In this document: positions 11,543 to 18,268 of the stretch, piece by piece
Layout: each line of letters begins with the position of its first letter
How positions within the stretch are numbered: position 1 is the stretch's first letter
Assembly (NCBI RefSeq): GCF_009295515.1
Contig: NZ_RQVV01000032.1
Location: forward strand, 82,810-146,809
From: Erwinia endophytica
Lineage (GTDB): Bacteria > Pseudomonadota > Gammaproteobacteria > Enterobacterales > Enterobacteriaceae
Direction: 5' to 3'
Length of the DNA stretch: 64,000 nt
Made by a program: the position numbers and the translations under genes
Notes under the pieces: generated by a model
Told to the model about the DNA's origin: nothing
What the model saw: only the letters and a program-made list of their open reading frames with translations
Databases searched by the model: none

Positions 11543-11575
11543 CCTTTTATCTTTCTTTGAAAACGGGTACGTATA

Positions 11576-12439
11576 ATGATCCGCAGTATGACCGCCTACG
11601 CCCGGCGTGAAACCAAAAGCGAATGGGGCTGTGCCGCCTGGGAGCTTCGTTCCGTCAACCAACGCTATTTAGAAACTTATATCCGCCTGCCCGAGCAATT
11701 CCGTGGTCTGGAGCCGGTTATCCGCGAACGTATTCGTAATCGTCTGACGCGCGGCAAAATTGAGTGCAACCTGCGCTTTGATGCCGATCCCCGTGCGCAG
11801 AGTGCACTGGTACTGAATGAAAAGCTGGCAATCCAGCTGGTTCAGGCGGCAAACTGGGTGAAGATGCAGAGCGATGAAGGTGAAATTAATCCGGTCGATA
11901 TCCTGCGCTGGCCGGGCGTGATGTCTGCAGAAGAGCAAGATCTGGATGCCATTTCCGCCGAGTTGCTGAAGTCGCTGGATAGCGCGCTTGACGACTTTAT
12001 CGCCTCACGGGAGACCGAAGGTGCGGCGCTGAAGTCCCTGATTGAGCAGCGTTTGCAAGGCGTCAGCGCCGAAATCACCAAAGTACGAGCGCAAATGCCG
12101 GACGTACTGAAATGGCAACGTGAACGATTGGTCACCAAACTGGAAGAAGCGCAAGTGCAGTTGGACGGCAACCGCGTTGAACAGGAACTGATCATGCTGG
12201 CACAGCGCGTGGACGTGGCGGAAGAGCTGGACCGTTTGGAAGCACACGTCAAAGAGACTTATAACATCCTGAAGAAGAAAGAGGCCGTAGGCCGTCGTCT
12301 CGACTTTATGATGCAGGAGTTCAACCGCGAGTCGAACACTCTGGCCTCAAAATCTATCAATGCAGACATCACCACCTCCGCAATTGAGCTGAAGGTGCTA
12401 ATTGAGCAGATGCGCGAACAGATTCAGAACATAGAGTAA
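11576..12439 (+). CDS. yicC: YicC family endoribonuclease
   Basis: A 287-aa YicC protein (starts MIRSMTAYARRE; N-terminal YicC domain about 1-155; C-terminal DUF1732 about 205-287 with MMQEFNRESNTLASKS). In E. coli YicC is an RNase implicated in turnover of small RNAs such as RyhB. The C-terminal acidic/metal-site region is intact. It lies beside rph-pyrE as in E. coli, and is followed by a terminator and then the integrated element, which leaves yicC whole. Confidence 0.95.
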   Translation: MIRSMTAYARRETKSEWGCAAWELRSVNQRYLETYIRLPEQFRGLEPVIRERIRNRLTRGKIECNLRFDADPRAQSALVLNEKLAIQLVQAANWVKMQSDEGEINPVDILRWPGVMSAEEQDLDAISAELLKSLDSALDDFIASRETEGAALKSLIEQRLQGVSAEITKVRAQMPDVLKWQRERLVTKLEEAQVQLDGNRVEQELIMLAQRVDVAEELDRLEAHVKETYNILKKKEAVGRRLDFMMQEFNRESNTLASKSINADITTSAIELKVLIEQMREQIQNIE

Positions 12440-12477
12440 CGTTGCATATCGTCGCACCCAATAGCACAAACCAATAC

Positions 12478-12502
12478 AGCCCGCGCATTGCGGGCTTTTT
12501 TA
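12478..12502 (+). terminator. yicC terminator
   Basis: The hairpin agcccgc-gcatt-gcgggct is followed by six T residues. It lies 38 bases after the yicC stop and just before the integrase-side repeat at 12545. Confidence 0.9.
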
Positions 12503-12544
12503 TTGGTATACTGTCGCATATGATTGCATTACATCGCACAAATA

Positions 12545-12568
12545 CGTTGTACCCAAGGTTGTACCCAA
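12545..12568 (+). repeat. 24-bp direct repeat, left copy (candidate attL or integrase-binding site)
   Basis: The sequence contains two TTGTACCCAA half-units and recurs with one mismatch at 23254-23277. A more degenerate copy precedes the second, decayed integrase at about 23469-23490. An inverted GGGTACA lies a few bases downstream (about 12591). The two good copies bracket the integrase, cargo and replication genes, as attachment sites would. They could instead be arm-type integrase sites. Confidence 0.5.
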
Positions 12569-12625
12569 TACCATTTTTACAGATCACTCTGGGTACAAAG
12601 TTCTATTCAATGTTTAGGTGACTCT

Positions 12626-13885
12626 ATGGCAAAACTGACAGACGTACAGATAAAGGCATGGATTAAGGCCGGAGAACGGTTTGAGGGGCGCTCAGACGGT
12701 CATGGGCTTTATCTGCGTTACCGGGCAGGGGATAAAGTCCCTGTGTGGCGCTTCCGGTATCAGTACGCTGGAAAGTCGCGGGTTATGCTGATTGGCTCTT
12801 ATGGCGAAATGTCATTAGCCAAAGCAAGAGAGACAGCGAAAGAGCTTTCCGCTCGTGTTGCCTTGGGCTTTGACGTGGCCGGAGAGAAGCAGGAACGTAA
12901 AGCAGACGCACTGGAGAAGATGGAGCAGGAAAAAAATGCTCTTCGTGTGGCTGAATTAGCGACCGAGTATTTCGAACGCCAGATTATGGGGCGATGGAAA
13001 CACCCGGATATTCTGCGCCGCCGCATCGACAAGGACATAAACCCCAACATAGGCCACCTCAAGGTAGAGGACGTCCGTCCCCGACACATCGACGATATGC
13101 TGCAAAAGATCGTCGCTCGTGGTGCGCCAACCATTGCAAATGACGTACTGCGCTGGACTCGCCGTATCTTTGACTACGGTATCAAACGACATATGCTGGA
13201 GATTAACCCCACCGGTGCTTTTGAAGTTGCCGATGCTGGCGGGCAGGAGAAAAGCAGGGAGCGCTGGTTAACCCGCGAGGAACTTATCCAGTTTTTCCAG
13301 GCTATGCGCATGGCTAAAGGGTTCAGCCGTGAGAACGAACTCACAATGAAGCTGATACTCTGCCTGTGTTGCCGTAAAATGGAGCTGTGCGGCGCTCCAT
13401 GGGCTGAATTCGACTTAGACGGGGCACTATGGCACCTACCCGCTGAACGCGCTAAGAACGGCGATGCTATCGATATTCCGCTACCACCACCAGCGGTTGA
13501 ATGGCTCAGAGAATTACACAGCTTTTCCGGCAACAGTAAATGGGTACTCCCTGCCCGGAAAATGCAGCACCGTATGATCCCCCATATCCAGGAAAGTACC
13601 CTGCCGGTAGCTCTGGCAAAAGTACGCCGTGAAATGCCAGGCGTACCCAACTTCACTATTCATGACTTCCGACGCACTGGTCGCACCCATTTAGCGGCGT
13701 TGGGGGTGGATCCCATTGTTGCCGAGCGCTGCCTGAATCACCGTATCAAGGGCGTGGAAGGTATCTATAACCGCCACCAGTATTTTGATGAACGCCGGGC
13801 AGCGTTGATGTTGTGGGCTGAACTGCTGGTAGCGCTGGAACATGGAGAAGATTACAACGTGGTATCGATAGCAAACAGGAAGTAA
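12626..13885 (+). CDS. P4-type tyrosine-recombinase integrase
   Basis: A site-specific recombinase of 419 aa. The frame opens earlier, but the ATG at 12626 gives the standard N-terminus (MAKLTDVQIKAWIKAGE, DUF4102 arm-binding domain), then a SAM-like core-binding domain (about 105-200) and the catalytic domain. Catalytic residues visible are Arg in LCCRKMEL, His and Arg in IHDFRRTGRTH, His in CLNHR and Tyr in GIYNRHQY. It lies just after yicC and drives the element into the chromosome. It looks intact, unlike the related copy at 23.55 kb. Confidence 0.92.
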   Translation: MAKLTDVQIKAWIKAGERFEGRSDGHGLYLRYRAGDKVPVWRFRYQYAGKSRVMLIGSYGEMSLAKARETAKELSARVALGFDVAGEKQERKADALEKMEQEKNALRVAELATEYFERQIMGRWKHPDILRRRIDKDINPNIGHLKVEDVRPRHIDDMLQKIVARGAPTIANDVLRWTRRIFDYGIKRHMLEINPTGAFEVADAGGQEKSRERWLTREELIQFFQAMRMAKGFSRENELTMKLILCLCCRKMELCGAPWAEFDLDGALWHLPAERAKNGDAIDIPLPPPAVEWLRELHSFSGNSKWVLPARKMQHRMIPHIQESTLPVALAKVRREMPGVPNFTIHDFRRTGRTHLAALGVDPIVAERCLNHRIKGVEGIYNRHQYFDERRAALMLWAELLVALEHGEDYNVVSIANRK

Positions 13886-13918
13886 AATCCACTCGCGTGT
13901 ATACGTGAGCTTTATTTT

Positions 13919-14020
13919 ACCTGTTTCAGTTGTTTCACTGTTTCAGTAACTAATTTCATATAAAAATCAGAAAATTAACTGAAACAACTACTGAAACAAC
14001 TTTTTAAGAGGTTGTTTCAC
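13919..14020. repeat. cluster of TGAAACA/TGTTTCA repeats (candidate iterons)
   Basis: Six copies of a roughly 9-bp motif (CTGTTTCAG, TTGTTTCAC or their complement CTGAAACAA) lie within about 100 bases, three on each side of an AT-rich centre. Similar motifs occur at 22913-23015, past the DUF927 gene. Paired repeat blocks around an AT-rich core resemble the ori/crr of P4-like elements. The function is inferred. Confidence 0.5.
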
Positions 14021-14106
14021 CCTCTGCCCGTAAATTAATTTGCAAATATCAGCGTAATCAATTTATTTTATTGTTAAATAATGTTTATTTTACGGAGGGG
14101 TTGCAA

Positions 14107-14193
14107 ATGCACGACATTAAACACTTGTCAGAAACAGAATTGATAGGCCAGTTTAATAAGCGTGGATACTTAGAGGGTTGCTATGGTGAATAG
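14107..14193 (+). CDS. possible 28-aa peptide
   Basis: An ATG preceded by GGAGGGG six bases upstream opens a short frame (MHDIKHLSETELIGQFNKRG...). It overlaps the next small frame by 11 bases. I do not recognise it. The ribosome-binding site and the overlap suggest a translated leader or small element protein. Confidence 0.35.
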   Translation: MHDIKHLSETELIGQFNKRGYLEGCYGE

Positions 14194-14293
14194 CGTAATT
14201 CAGAGGTTAAAAAGGGCCATAAGCCCTTTCATTGCGTTTACGTACGCCACAGCAGCAACGTGGCTGTCAATAATCAAGAAGTTGATCGCTTAG
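14183..14293 (+). CDS. possible 36-aa basic hydrophobic peptide
   Basis: The frame encodes MVNSVIQRLKRAISPF followed by a hydrophobic helix (IAFTYATAATWLSIIKKLIA). It has a GAGGG upstream and overlaps the preceding small frame. A positively charged N-terminus plus one membrane helix is a pattern shared by small membrane toxins and by Kil-type phage peptides. No family is recognised. Its 3' end overlaps the minus-strand ImmA/IrrE remnant by 20 bases. Confidence 0.35.
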   Translation: MVNSVIQRLKRAISPFIAFTYATAATWLSIIKKLIA

Positions 14294-14743
14294 GAGGGCG
14301 CCGAAACTCGACTAAGGTTCCATTTTGCTGATCATTATTATGCTCTTCGCGACGCTCAGACAGCATCGATTTTAAACGAACCAAATGCACCACCGCAGCT
14401 TTTTTGCTGGTAAGATACCCTTCGGGTAAACCGACTAACATTTCAACATCGATAGCGGACAGCCCCGCAAAATTCGATAAACCATCAACTGCAATGATCC
14501 CGGAAGATGCGAGAAGTTCGACAGTACGTTTAAGCAAGCGCGGCTTTTCCGGTTCTCGATAATCATCACCTGGTTCAGATTTAACCCCCCAGCGAGCCGA
14601 ACGGCGTTTATAGAGATTCTGTTTCTCTTCATCTGAAATGATATTTAAGGCATGCAGACGCATTATGCTGGCCGCAACTGATATACCATAGCGTTGTTTA
14701 GTCAGAAGAAGGCTATCGAGGGTAACGGGTGTTTTCACTTCCT
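14274..14743 (-). pseudogene. ImmA/IrrE-family (HigA-like) protein, C-terminal remnant
   Basis: About 155 C-terminal residues remain (TPVTLDSLLLTKQRYGIS, YKRRSARWGVKSEPGDD, PRLLKRTVELL). They match the tail of XRE plus ImmA/IrrE metallopeptidase proteins, normally 350-390 aa. The HTH and HExxH parts are missing. Homology stops exactly where the Tn3-type inverted repeat begins (14744), so loss of the 5' end is tied to that transposon end. The frame continues into transposon DNA for about 30 codons, but those residues are not native. Confidence 0.7.
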
Positions 14744-14778
14744 GGGGTCTGAAGGCCAATGGAACGAAAACGTACGTT
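14744..14778 (+). repeat. Tn3-type terminal inverted repeat, left
   Basis: It starts GGGGTCTGAAGGCCAATGG and continues ACGAAAACGTACGTT, very close to the Tn1000 (gamma-delta) end as I remember it. The outer GGGG is the junction with the immA remnant. Confidence 0.75.
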
Positions 14779-15003
14779 AGTGAAGTAAATGTATGATATG
14801 TAATAACATAATAGATACAGATAAAAGCCCGCAAAACGGCGTATTTTTAATCGAAAAATAGTATTTATCGGACACTATTGCCTACAAATCGATTTTTCAG
14901 ACAGATGTTTATCTCTTACCGAATGGAAGGGTCTTCCCCTGATCATGCGCCTGATTAACTCTTGTGCAATCATGGGGTAAACACAGCCCCGGAGGGATTC
15001 GTT

Positions 15004-16026
15004 ATGACCATCACTACTGTCGATATCGATCTTGCTAAAAATGTGTTCGCTGTTCACTGCGTTGACCAGAATGGAAAAACTGTTCTGGTAAAACCCAGGG
15101 TATCGCGTGCAGCACTACCCGAGCTGATTGCTGGCTTGCCACCCTGTGTTATCGGGATGGAGACATGTTCGGGCGCTCATTACTGGGCAAGAATGTTTCG
15201 GCAATATGGCCATGAGCCGCGTCTGATGGCAGCAAAGTTCGTATCCCCTTACCGCATGGCAGGTAAATCAGGGAAAAATGATGCCGCTGATGCTCAGGCC
15301 ATCTGCGAAGCAGTTCGTCGCCCGCATATGCGATTCGTGCCAGTAAAAGATGAAGGCCAGCAGGCGATGCAGTGCCTGCACCGCACTCGTCAGGGATTTA
15401 TCGAAGAGAAAACAACAACGTATAATCGCCTGCGAGGGTTGATATCTGAATTCGGCGTCATCGCGCCACAAAGTACTGACGGCCTGCGCCACATGGTTTC
15501 AGCGCAAAAGGATTCTTTACCGCTTCAGGTTCAGCAATGTGTTGATGATTTGCTGGAACACGTTGATCACATTGAAGCTAAGATTGCTGAATATGACCGA
15601 ATTTTGTCCCGCATGGCCAAAACAGATCACCGCAGTCAGCGGTTGATGGAGCTGAAAGGAGTTGGCCCCACAACGGCCTGTGCGCTGGTCGCCAGTATCG
15701 GTAATGCACATGATTTTAAGAATGGACGTCAACTGGCTGCCTGGCTGGGACTGACGCCATCACAATACAGCAGCGGTGGAAAGTCGAAACTCGGCAGGAT
15801 CACAAAAGCCGGTGATTCGTATCTGCGAACGCTTCTGGTACAGGGAGCCCGTTCAGCACTGATTGGTGCAGAGAAAAAGAGCGACTCATTCAGTCGCTGG
15901 GCCTGCTCGCTGGTCGAGCGAAGAGGATACTGGCGTGCGGTTGTGGCTATCGCCGCCAAAAATGCAAGACTGTGCTGGGCATCGCTACACTATGGTGATG
16001 ATTTCAGCCTGTACTCAGCTGACTGA
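15004..16026 (+). CDS. IS110-family DEDD transposase
   Basis: A 340-aa RuvC-like transposase. N-terminal catalytic acids are seen in VDIDLAKNVF, GMETCSG and KNDAADAQAI. The C-terminal Tnp domain has the helix-hairpin-helix LKGVGPTTACAL and the conserved PSQYSSGGKSKLG block, where a serine serves as nucleophile in the studied bridge-RNA enzymes (IS621). The ATG at 15004, after CCCCGGAGGG, gives the family N-terminus; the frame opens 14 codons earlier. The copy looks complete and potentially active. Confidence 0.9.
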   Translation: MTITTVDIDLAKNVFAVHCVDQNGKTVLVKPRVSRAALPELIAGLPPCVIGMETCSGAHYWARMFRQYGHEPRLMAAKFVSPYRMAGKSGKNDAADAQAICEAVRRPHMRFVPVKDEGQQAMQCLHRTRQGFIEEKTTTYNRLRGLISEFGVIAPQSTDGLRHMVSAQKDSLPLQVQQCVDDLLEHVDHIEAKIAEYDRILSRMAKTDHRSQRLMELKGVGPTTACALVASIGNAHDFKNGRQLAAWLGLTPSQYSSGGKSKLGRITKAGDSYLRTLLVQGARSALIGAEKKSDSFSRWACSLVERRGYWRAVVAIAAKNARLCWASLHYGDDFSLYSAD

Positions 16027-16270
16027 AGCACAAATCTGTATAACCATATGACCTGCAACTCGTTGATGATAAAGGGTTAGACCCCGTGAGGATTATCTGC
16101 AAAACGTACAGGATATACGTATCCGCTTAGCGAACAAGAATCTCACGAGCGTCTTTCATCAGGGTCCGAATCGATGACGATTCATCATGGCCGTTTATAG
16201 TACCGCAGTCTCTCCCCTTTATTTTTACTGATGAGCTGACAGAAACCATAAAAACCGACGTTGACACGCC
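16027..16270 (+). ncRNA. candidate seek/bridge RNA region of the IS1111-type element
   Basis: IS1111-subgroup elements encode their target-choosing RNA between the transposase stop and the right subterminal repeat; here that gap is 244 bp and holds no gene. At 16101-16109 it reads AAAACGTAC, the exact complement of the nine target bases that touch the right IS end (16286-16294). A TTATCT just 5' of it (16093-16098) also occurs in the left target flank (14909-14914). GATAAAGGG-type and GGATATACGTATCC inverted segments suggest folded stems. RNA ends and folding are not established from sequence alone. Confidence 0.55.
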
Positions 16271-16285
16271 GGGGAAGCCCTTATA

Positions 16286-16317
16286 GTACGTTTTCGTACG
16301 GTTGGACCTCAAACCCC
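16286..16317 (-). repeat. Tn3-type terminal inverted repeat, right (outer 32 bp)
   Basis: On the minus strand it reads GGGGTTTGAGGTCCAACC then GTACGAAAACGTAC. The inner few bases were separated from it by the IS and lie at 14915-14919. The outer GGGG abuts RNA II-like sequence. Confidence 0.75.
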
Positions 16318-16458
16318 TATTCCGGTAACTATCAACTTGAGTCCACCCCGGAAAGACACGACAAATCGCCAGTGGCGGTAGCCATTGGTAAGCAGGATGT
16401 GCGAGAGATGTATCAAGAGTTCTTGAAGTGGTGCCATAACTGCGGCTACACTGAAAGG

Positions 16459-16564
16459 ACAGATTTGGTGACATGTCTCGCACAAGACTGTTACCACGGT
16501 TAGATGATCTGCCAGGATTAACTAACCTTCGAAAAAGCCACCTGCCAGGGTGGTTTTTTCGTTT
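16459..16564 (+). ncRNA. RNA I-like antisense RNA of a ColE1-type replicon
   Basis: The segment is 106 nt; ColE1 RNA I is 108. Three stem-loops can be drawn: ggtgac..gttacc with inner gtct/agac, ggttag..ctaacc, and the terminator ccacc-tgccag-ggtgg followed by six T residues. Loop sequences differ from pUC, as expected for a different incompatibility type. RNA I pairs with RNA II and blocks primer formation. If still transcribed it could act in trans on related plasmids. Confidence 0.75.
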
Positions 16565-16574
16565 ACAGGGCAAG

Positions 16575-16603
16575 AGATTACGCGCAGAGAAAAAGGATCT
16601 CAA
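16575..16603 (-). promoter_or_regulatory. RNA II (replication primer) promoter
   Basis: On the minus strand TTGAGA (16598-16603) and TAATCT (16575-16580) are 17 bases apart, the same hexamers as the ColE1/pMB1 RNA II promoter. The -35 lies in the GGATCTTCTTGAGATCC palindrome typical of these origins. Transcription would run left through the truncated origin toward the IS. Confidence 0.75.
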
Positions 16604-16629
16604 GAAGATCCTTTTTGAAGTGGATACGA

Positions 16630-17022
16630 TTAACGATAAAGCAGCCCTGTATTTGGGCTCCAGTCGATCCATAGACGGGGATGCTTTTCGATACATTGAG
16701 CCTCTACGGGCATTTTATCAAAGCACAGCAGATCCGAATCTTCATCCGTTCCTCTGTCGATACGATATCCCTCACCAAAGTCCATAATTACAACGCCATA
16801 ACTGCCATCAGTGTATTTATGAGGAATCCCATATTTAGCCTGGATCATGTCCTTATTGGCTTCCCACCAGGCTATCTGACGGCTTTTCAGGTAAGGGAAA
16901 TGCTTAACCAAAATCGTATTTCCATCGTGAACGGCTACAATCTCAACCGGCGTCAGGTACTGCCAGAGCAGATAACCACCGATCGCAGCCGCCACAACAC
17001 CCGCAATCAGTCGCTTACTCAC
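16630..17022 (-). CDS. DUF943-family protein, probable immunity protein
   Basis: A 130-aa protein with one N-terminal membrane helix (residues about 5-22, LIAGVVAAAIGGYLLWQYL) and a periplasmic domain. VAVHDGNTILVKHFP, IAWWEANKDMIQAKYGIP and GYRID...LCFDKM fit the DUF943 family of enterobacteria. These are often encoded next to type VI effectors and predicted to be immunity proteins. Its start overlaps the end of the upstream PAAR-DUF3289 effector by 8 bases, so the two are translated as a pair. Its 3' end lies about 10 bases from the ColE1-type origin. Confidence 0.75.
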   Translation of the reverse strand: MSKRLIAGVVAAAIGGYLLWQYLTPVEIVAVHDGNTILVKHFPYLKSRQIAWWEANKDMIQAKYGIPHKYTDGSYGVVIMDFGEGYRIDRGTDEDSDLLCFDKMPVEAQCIEKHPRLWIDWSPNTGLLYR

Positions 17023-18268
17023 CCCGCCTCCCGCTGATTTCTACAGTGGCATTCATCTCGGTGATAAACGGTCTGTAGCCGTATTCATCCCAGCGCTGAA
17101 GCGTGAACCACAGCCGAAAGATACGAAATTCCCGGTATAGCGGGTTAAGTACATCATCATCATCGAGGCCAAAGTGATCCTGAATACGGTAATGCACCTT
17201 CGCCCGGTAGCTGTCGCTGTTCACCTCCAGCGACGCCAGCGTGATATGCGTCGACCAGGTATCATGGACGGTAATCACCAGCCCGTTAGTACGATCAACC
17301 AGGCTGTCAAACTTGGGGAGAACAGTCCGGTTTAAGTCCTTAAAGTTCCCCTTCTCGTCGAACAATTCACTCTTTTTATTCAAAGGAATGAAGCCATAAT
17401 CATAGTTAATAGACTTATCCAAAACGGTTTTAATCCGCAACAACGAGCTTTGTTCTGAACGGTCATTCAGGATCTGCTCTTTCAGCGCCCTGTCCAGAAG
17501 CGGGCTGCTGTATGGCGTACCAGTGTTCTCCTGCATGTGGTCAATCATCTCGGTGATGATGTTTTTATACGGGCCGAGGAAGGAGTACAGCTTCGCCAGC
17601 TCCCGGAACTCATCAAACATCAGCCCTGCGCTTTCCTGCTTACTCACCCTCCTGACAGGTTCATCCGGCAGCATGGCCCGCTCATAAGGGGACAAAAATG
17701 GATAAGGGTTAAGCGGCTCCTTTGCTGTTAGGGTGTACGGATTAACCTTTGTTGAGACATTATCAACATCGATACGGAAACGGTTCCTGAGCGTCAGGAT
17801 ATCCAGATCGCCGTGATGCATGTCCTTGGCCTGATAGTCATCCATCCGGTTCTTTGTCTGATAAATCAGGGCTGGAATGGGCATGGGTTCAAGCCCTTTC
17901 TCTTTCGCGTCAGCCAGTTTCTTCTTGCGGGCAGTCTCCTCCCGCTCTGCCACCCTGCCGGCATTACAGGTACTTTCGTACGTGTCCGTCTCGACTACGG
18001 GAATGAACCGGGCGCGACACGGGCAGGAGCTGTAGCTGTCCAGCGAACCCGCCCACTCTTTCAGCTCTCCACCGACCTCGTAAGTGTCACCCATGCCACC
18101 ACAGACACGGAACCGCCCTTCATGCTTACCGCAGGTCACCGGATCGCCTGCCCTGACCTTTTGCCGCTCGATGCCGCCGATTTCGTAGGTATCATCGGAT
18201 GCGCCAGCAAGAATGCGTCCACCACAGGTAGTTTTGTCCAGGTGATACAGAAAAAATCCCTTCGCCAT
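17015..18268 (-). CDS. PAAR-domain type VI secretion effector with DUF3289 C-terminal domain
   Basis: A 417-aa protein. Residues about 1-100 form a PAAR-like tip domain with repeated TCGGRILAG, GDPVTCGKHEG and VCGGMGDTYEVGG motifs. A linker with charged repeats follows. The C-terminal 240 residues (YPFLSPYERAMLP, MIDHMQENTGTPYSS, IQDHFGLDDDDV, FRLWFTLQRWDEYGYRPFIT) fit DUF3289, a toxin-like domain of unknown activity. PAAR proteins sit on the VgrG spike and carry toxins into rival cells. No other type VI gene is in the window, so it depends on machinery elsewhere. The ATG has GAGGG five bases upstream. Confidence 0.8.
   Translation of the reverse strand: MAKGFFLYHLDKTTCGGRILAGASDDTYEIGGIERQKVRAGDPVTCGKHEGRFRVCGGMGDTYEVGGELKEWAGSLDSYSSCPCRARFIPVVETDTYESTCNAGRVAEREETARKKKLADAKEKGLEPMPIPALIYQTKNRMDDYQAKDMHHGDLDILTLRNRFRIDVDNVSTKVNPYTLTAKEPLNPYPFLSPYERAMLPDEPVRRVSKQESAGLMFDEFRELAKLYSFLGPYKNIITEMIDHMQENTGTPYSSPLLDRALKEQILNDRSEQSSLLRIKTVLDKSINYDYGFIPLNKKSELFDEKGNFKDLNRTVLPKFDSLVDRTNGLVITVHDTWSTHITLASLEVNSDSYRAKVHYRIQDHFGLDDDDVLNPLYREFRIFRLWFTLQRWDEYGYRPFITEMNATVEISGRRGE

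Larger units (their letters stand above)
10323..11575. other. AT-rich 1.25-kb accessory gap between the exporter operon and yicC
   Basis: This stretch is clearly richer in A+T than its surroundings. It holds the acyltransferase-like remnant at 10610-11062 (minus). Just downstream, on the same strand at about 10456-10560, is a short open peptide (ELGDEFSWSYKQGTKWYKV) without a start codon, which may be another gene remnant. From 11063 to about 11500 I see no convincing gene, repeat or RNA. The yicC promoter lies at the right end. Confidence 0.5.
14920..16285 (+). mobile_element. IS110-family element, IS1111 subgroup (about 1366 bp)
   Basis: The boundaries come from subterminal inverted repeats: AAGGGTCTTCCCC at 14927-14939 and its complement GGGGAAGCCCTT at 16271-16282. 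They lie 7 bp and 3 bp from the inferred ends, the asymmetric spacing known for the IS1111 subgroup. No target duplication is seen, as expected for IS110. Removing it joins CTCTTAC to GTACGTTTTCG, which rebuilds a Tn3-type terminal repeat (missing one T against Tn1000). IS4321 and IS5075, members of the same subgroup, are known to insert into Tn21-family terminal repeats; this element seems to do the same with a Tn1000-type end. Confidence 0.75.
14744..16317. mobile_element. Tn3-family miniature element (TIME/MITE-like), interrupted by an IS1111-type IS
   Basis: Both ends read GGGGT(C/T)TGA inward and match the 35-38-bp terminal repeats of the gamma-delta/Tn1000 type. With the IS (14920-16285) removed, only 208 bp remain, with no transposase or resolvase gene. 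A stretch at 14849-14875 resembles a Tn3-type res subsite on the minus strand (TGTCCGATAAAT..., ending TTTCGA). This fits the Tn3-derived miniature elements called TIMEs. The flanking 5-mers differ (TTCCT, TATTC), so it is not a simple insertion. The left flank is an immA fragment and the right flank a ColE1-type origin, so the element marks a rearrangement junction. Confidence 0.65.
16318..16620 (-). other. truncated ColE1/pMB1-type plasmid replication origin
   Basis: Several blocks are close to the pUC/ColE1 origin as I know it: CCGGTAACTATC near 16321, AAGACACGAC near 16352, AGAGTTCTTGAAGTGGTG near 16418, GGCTACACTGAAAGGACAG near 16444, ATTACGCGCAGA near 16577 and GGATCTCAAGAAGATCC near 16595. 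Together they cover the RNA I gene, the RNA II promoter and about the first 250 nt of the primer RNA II. Sequence homologous to the distal half of RNA II and oriV stops at the Tn3-type repeat (16317). It is therefore a dead replicon fragment captured in the chromosome. Confidence 0.85.

Noticed and set aside
12524..12625. Upstream extension of the integrase frame
   Set aside because: It covers the TGTACCCA repeats; the ATG at 12626 gives the standard integrase N-terminus.
16127..16696. Open frame of 189 codons on the minus strand over the ColE1-type origin
   Set aside because: It crosses the IS end, the Tn3-type repeat and the origin, which have separate origins; it is a chance frame.
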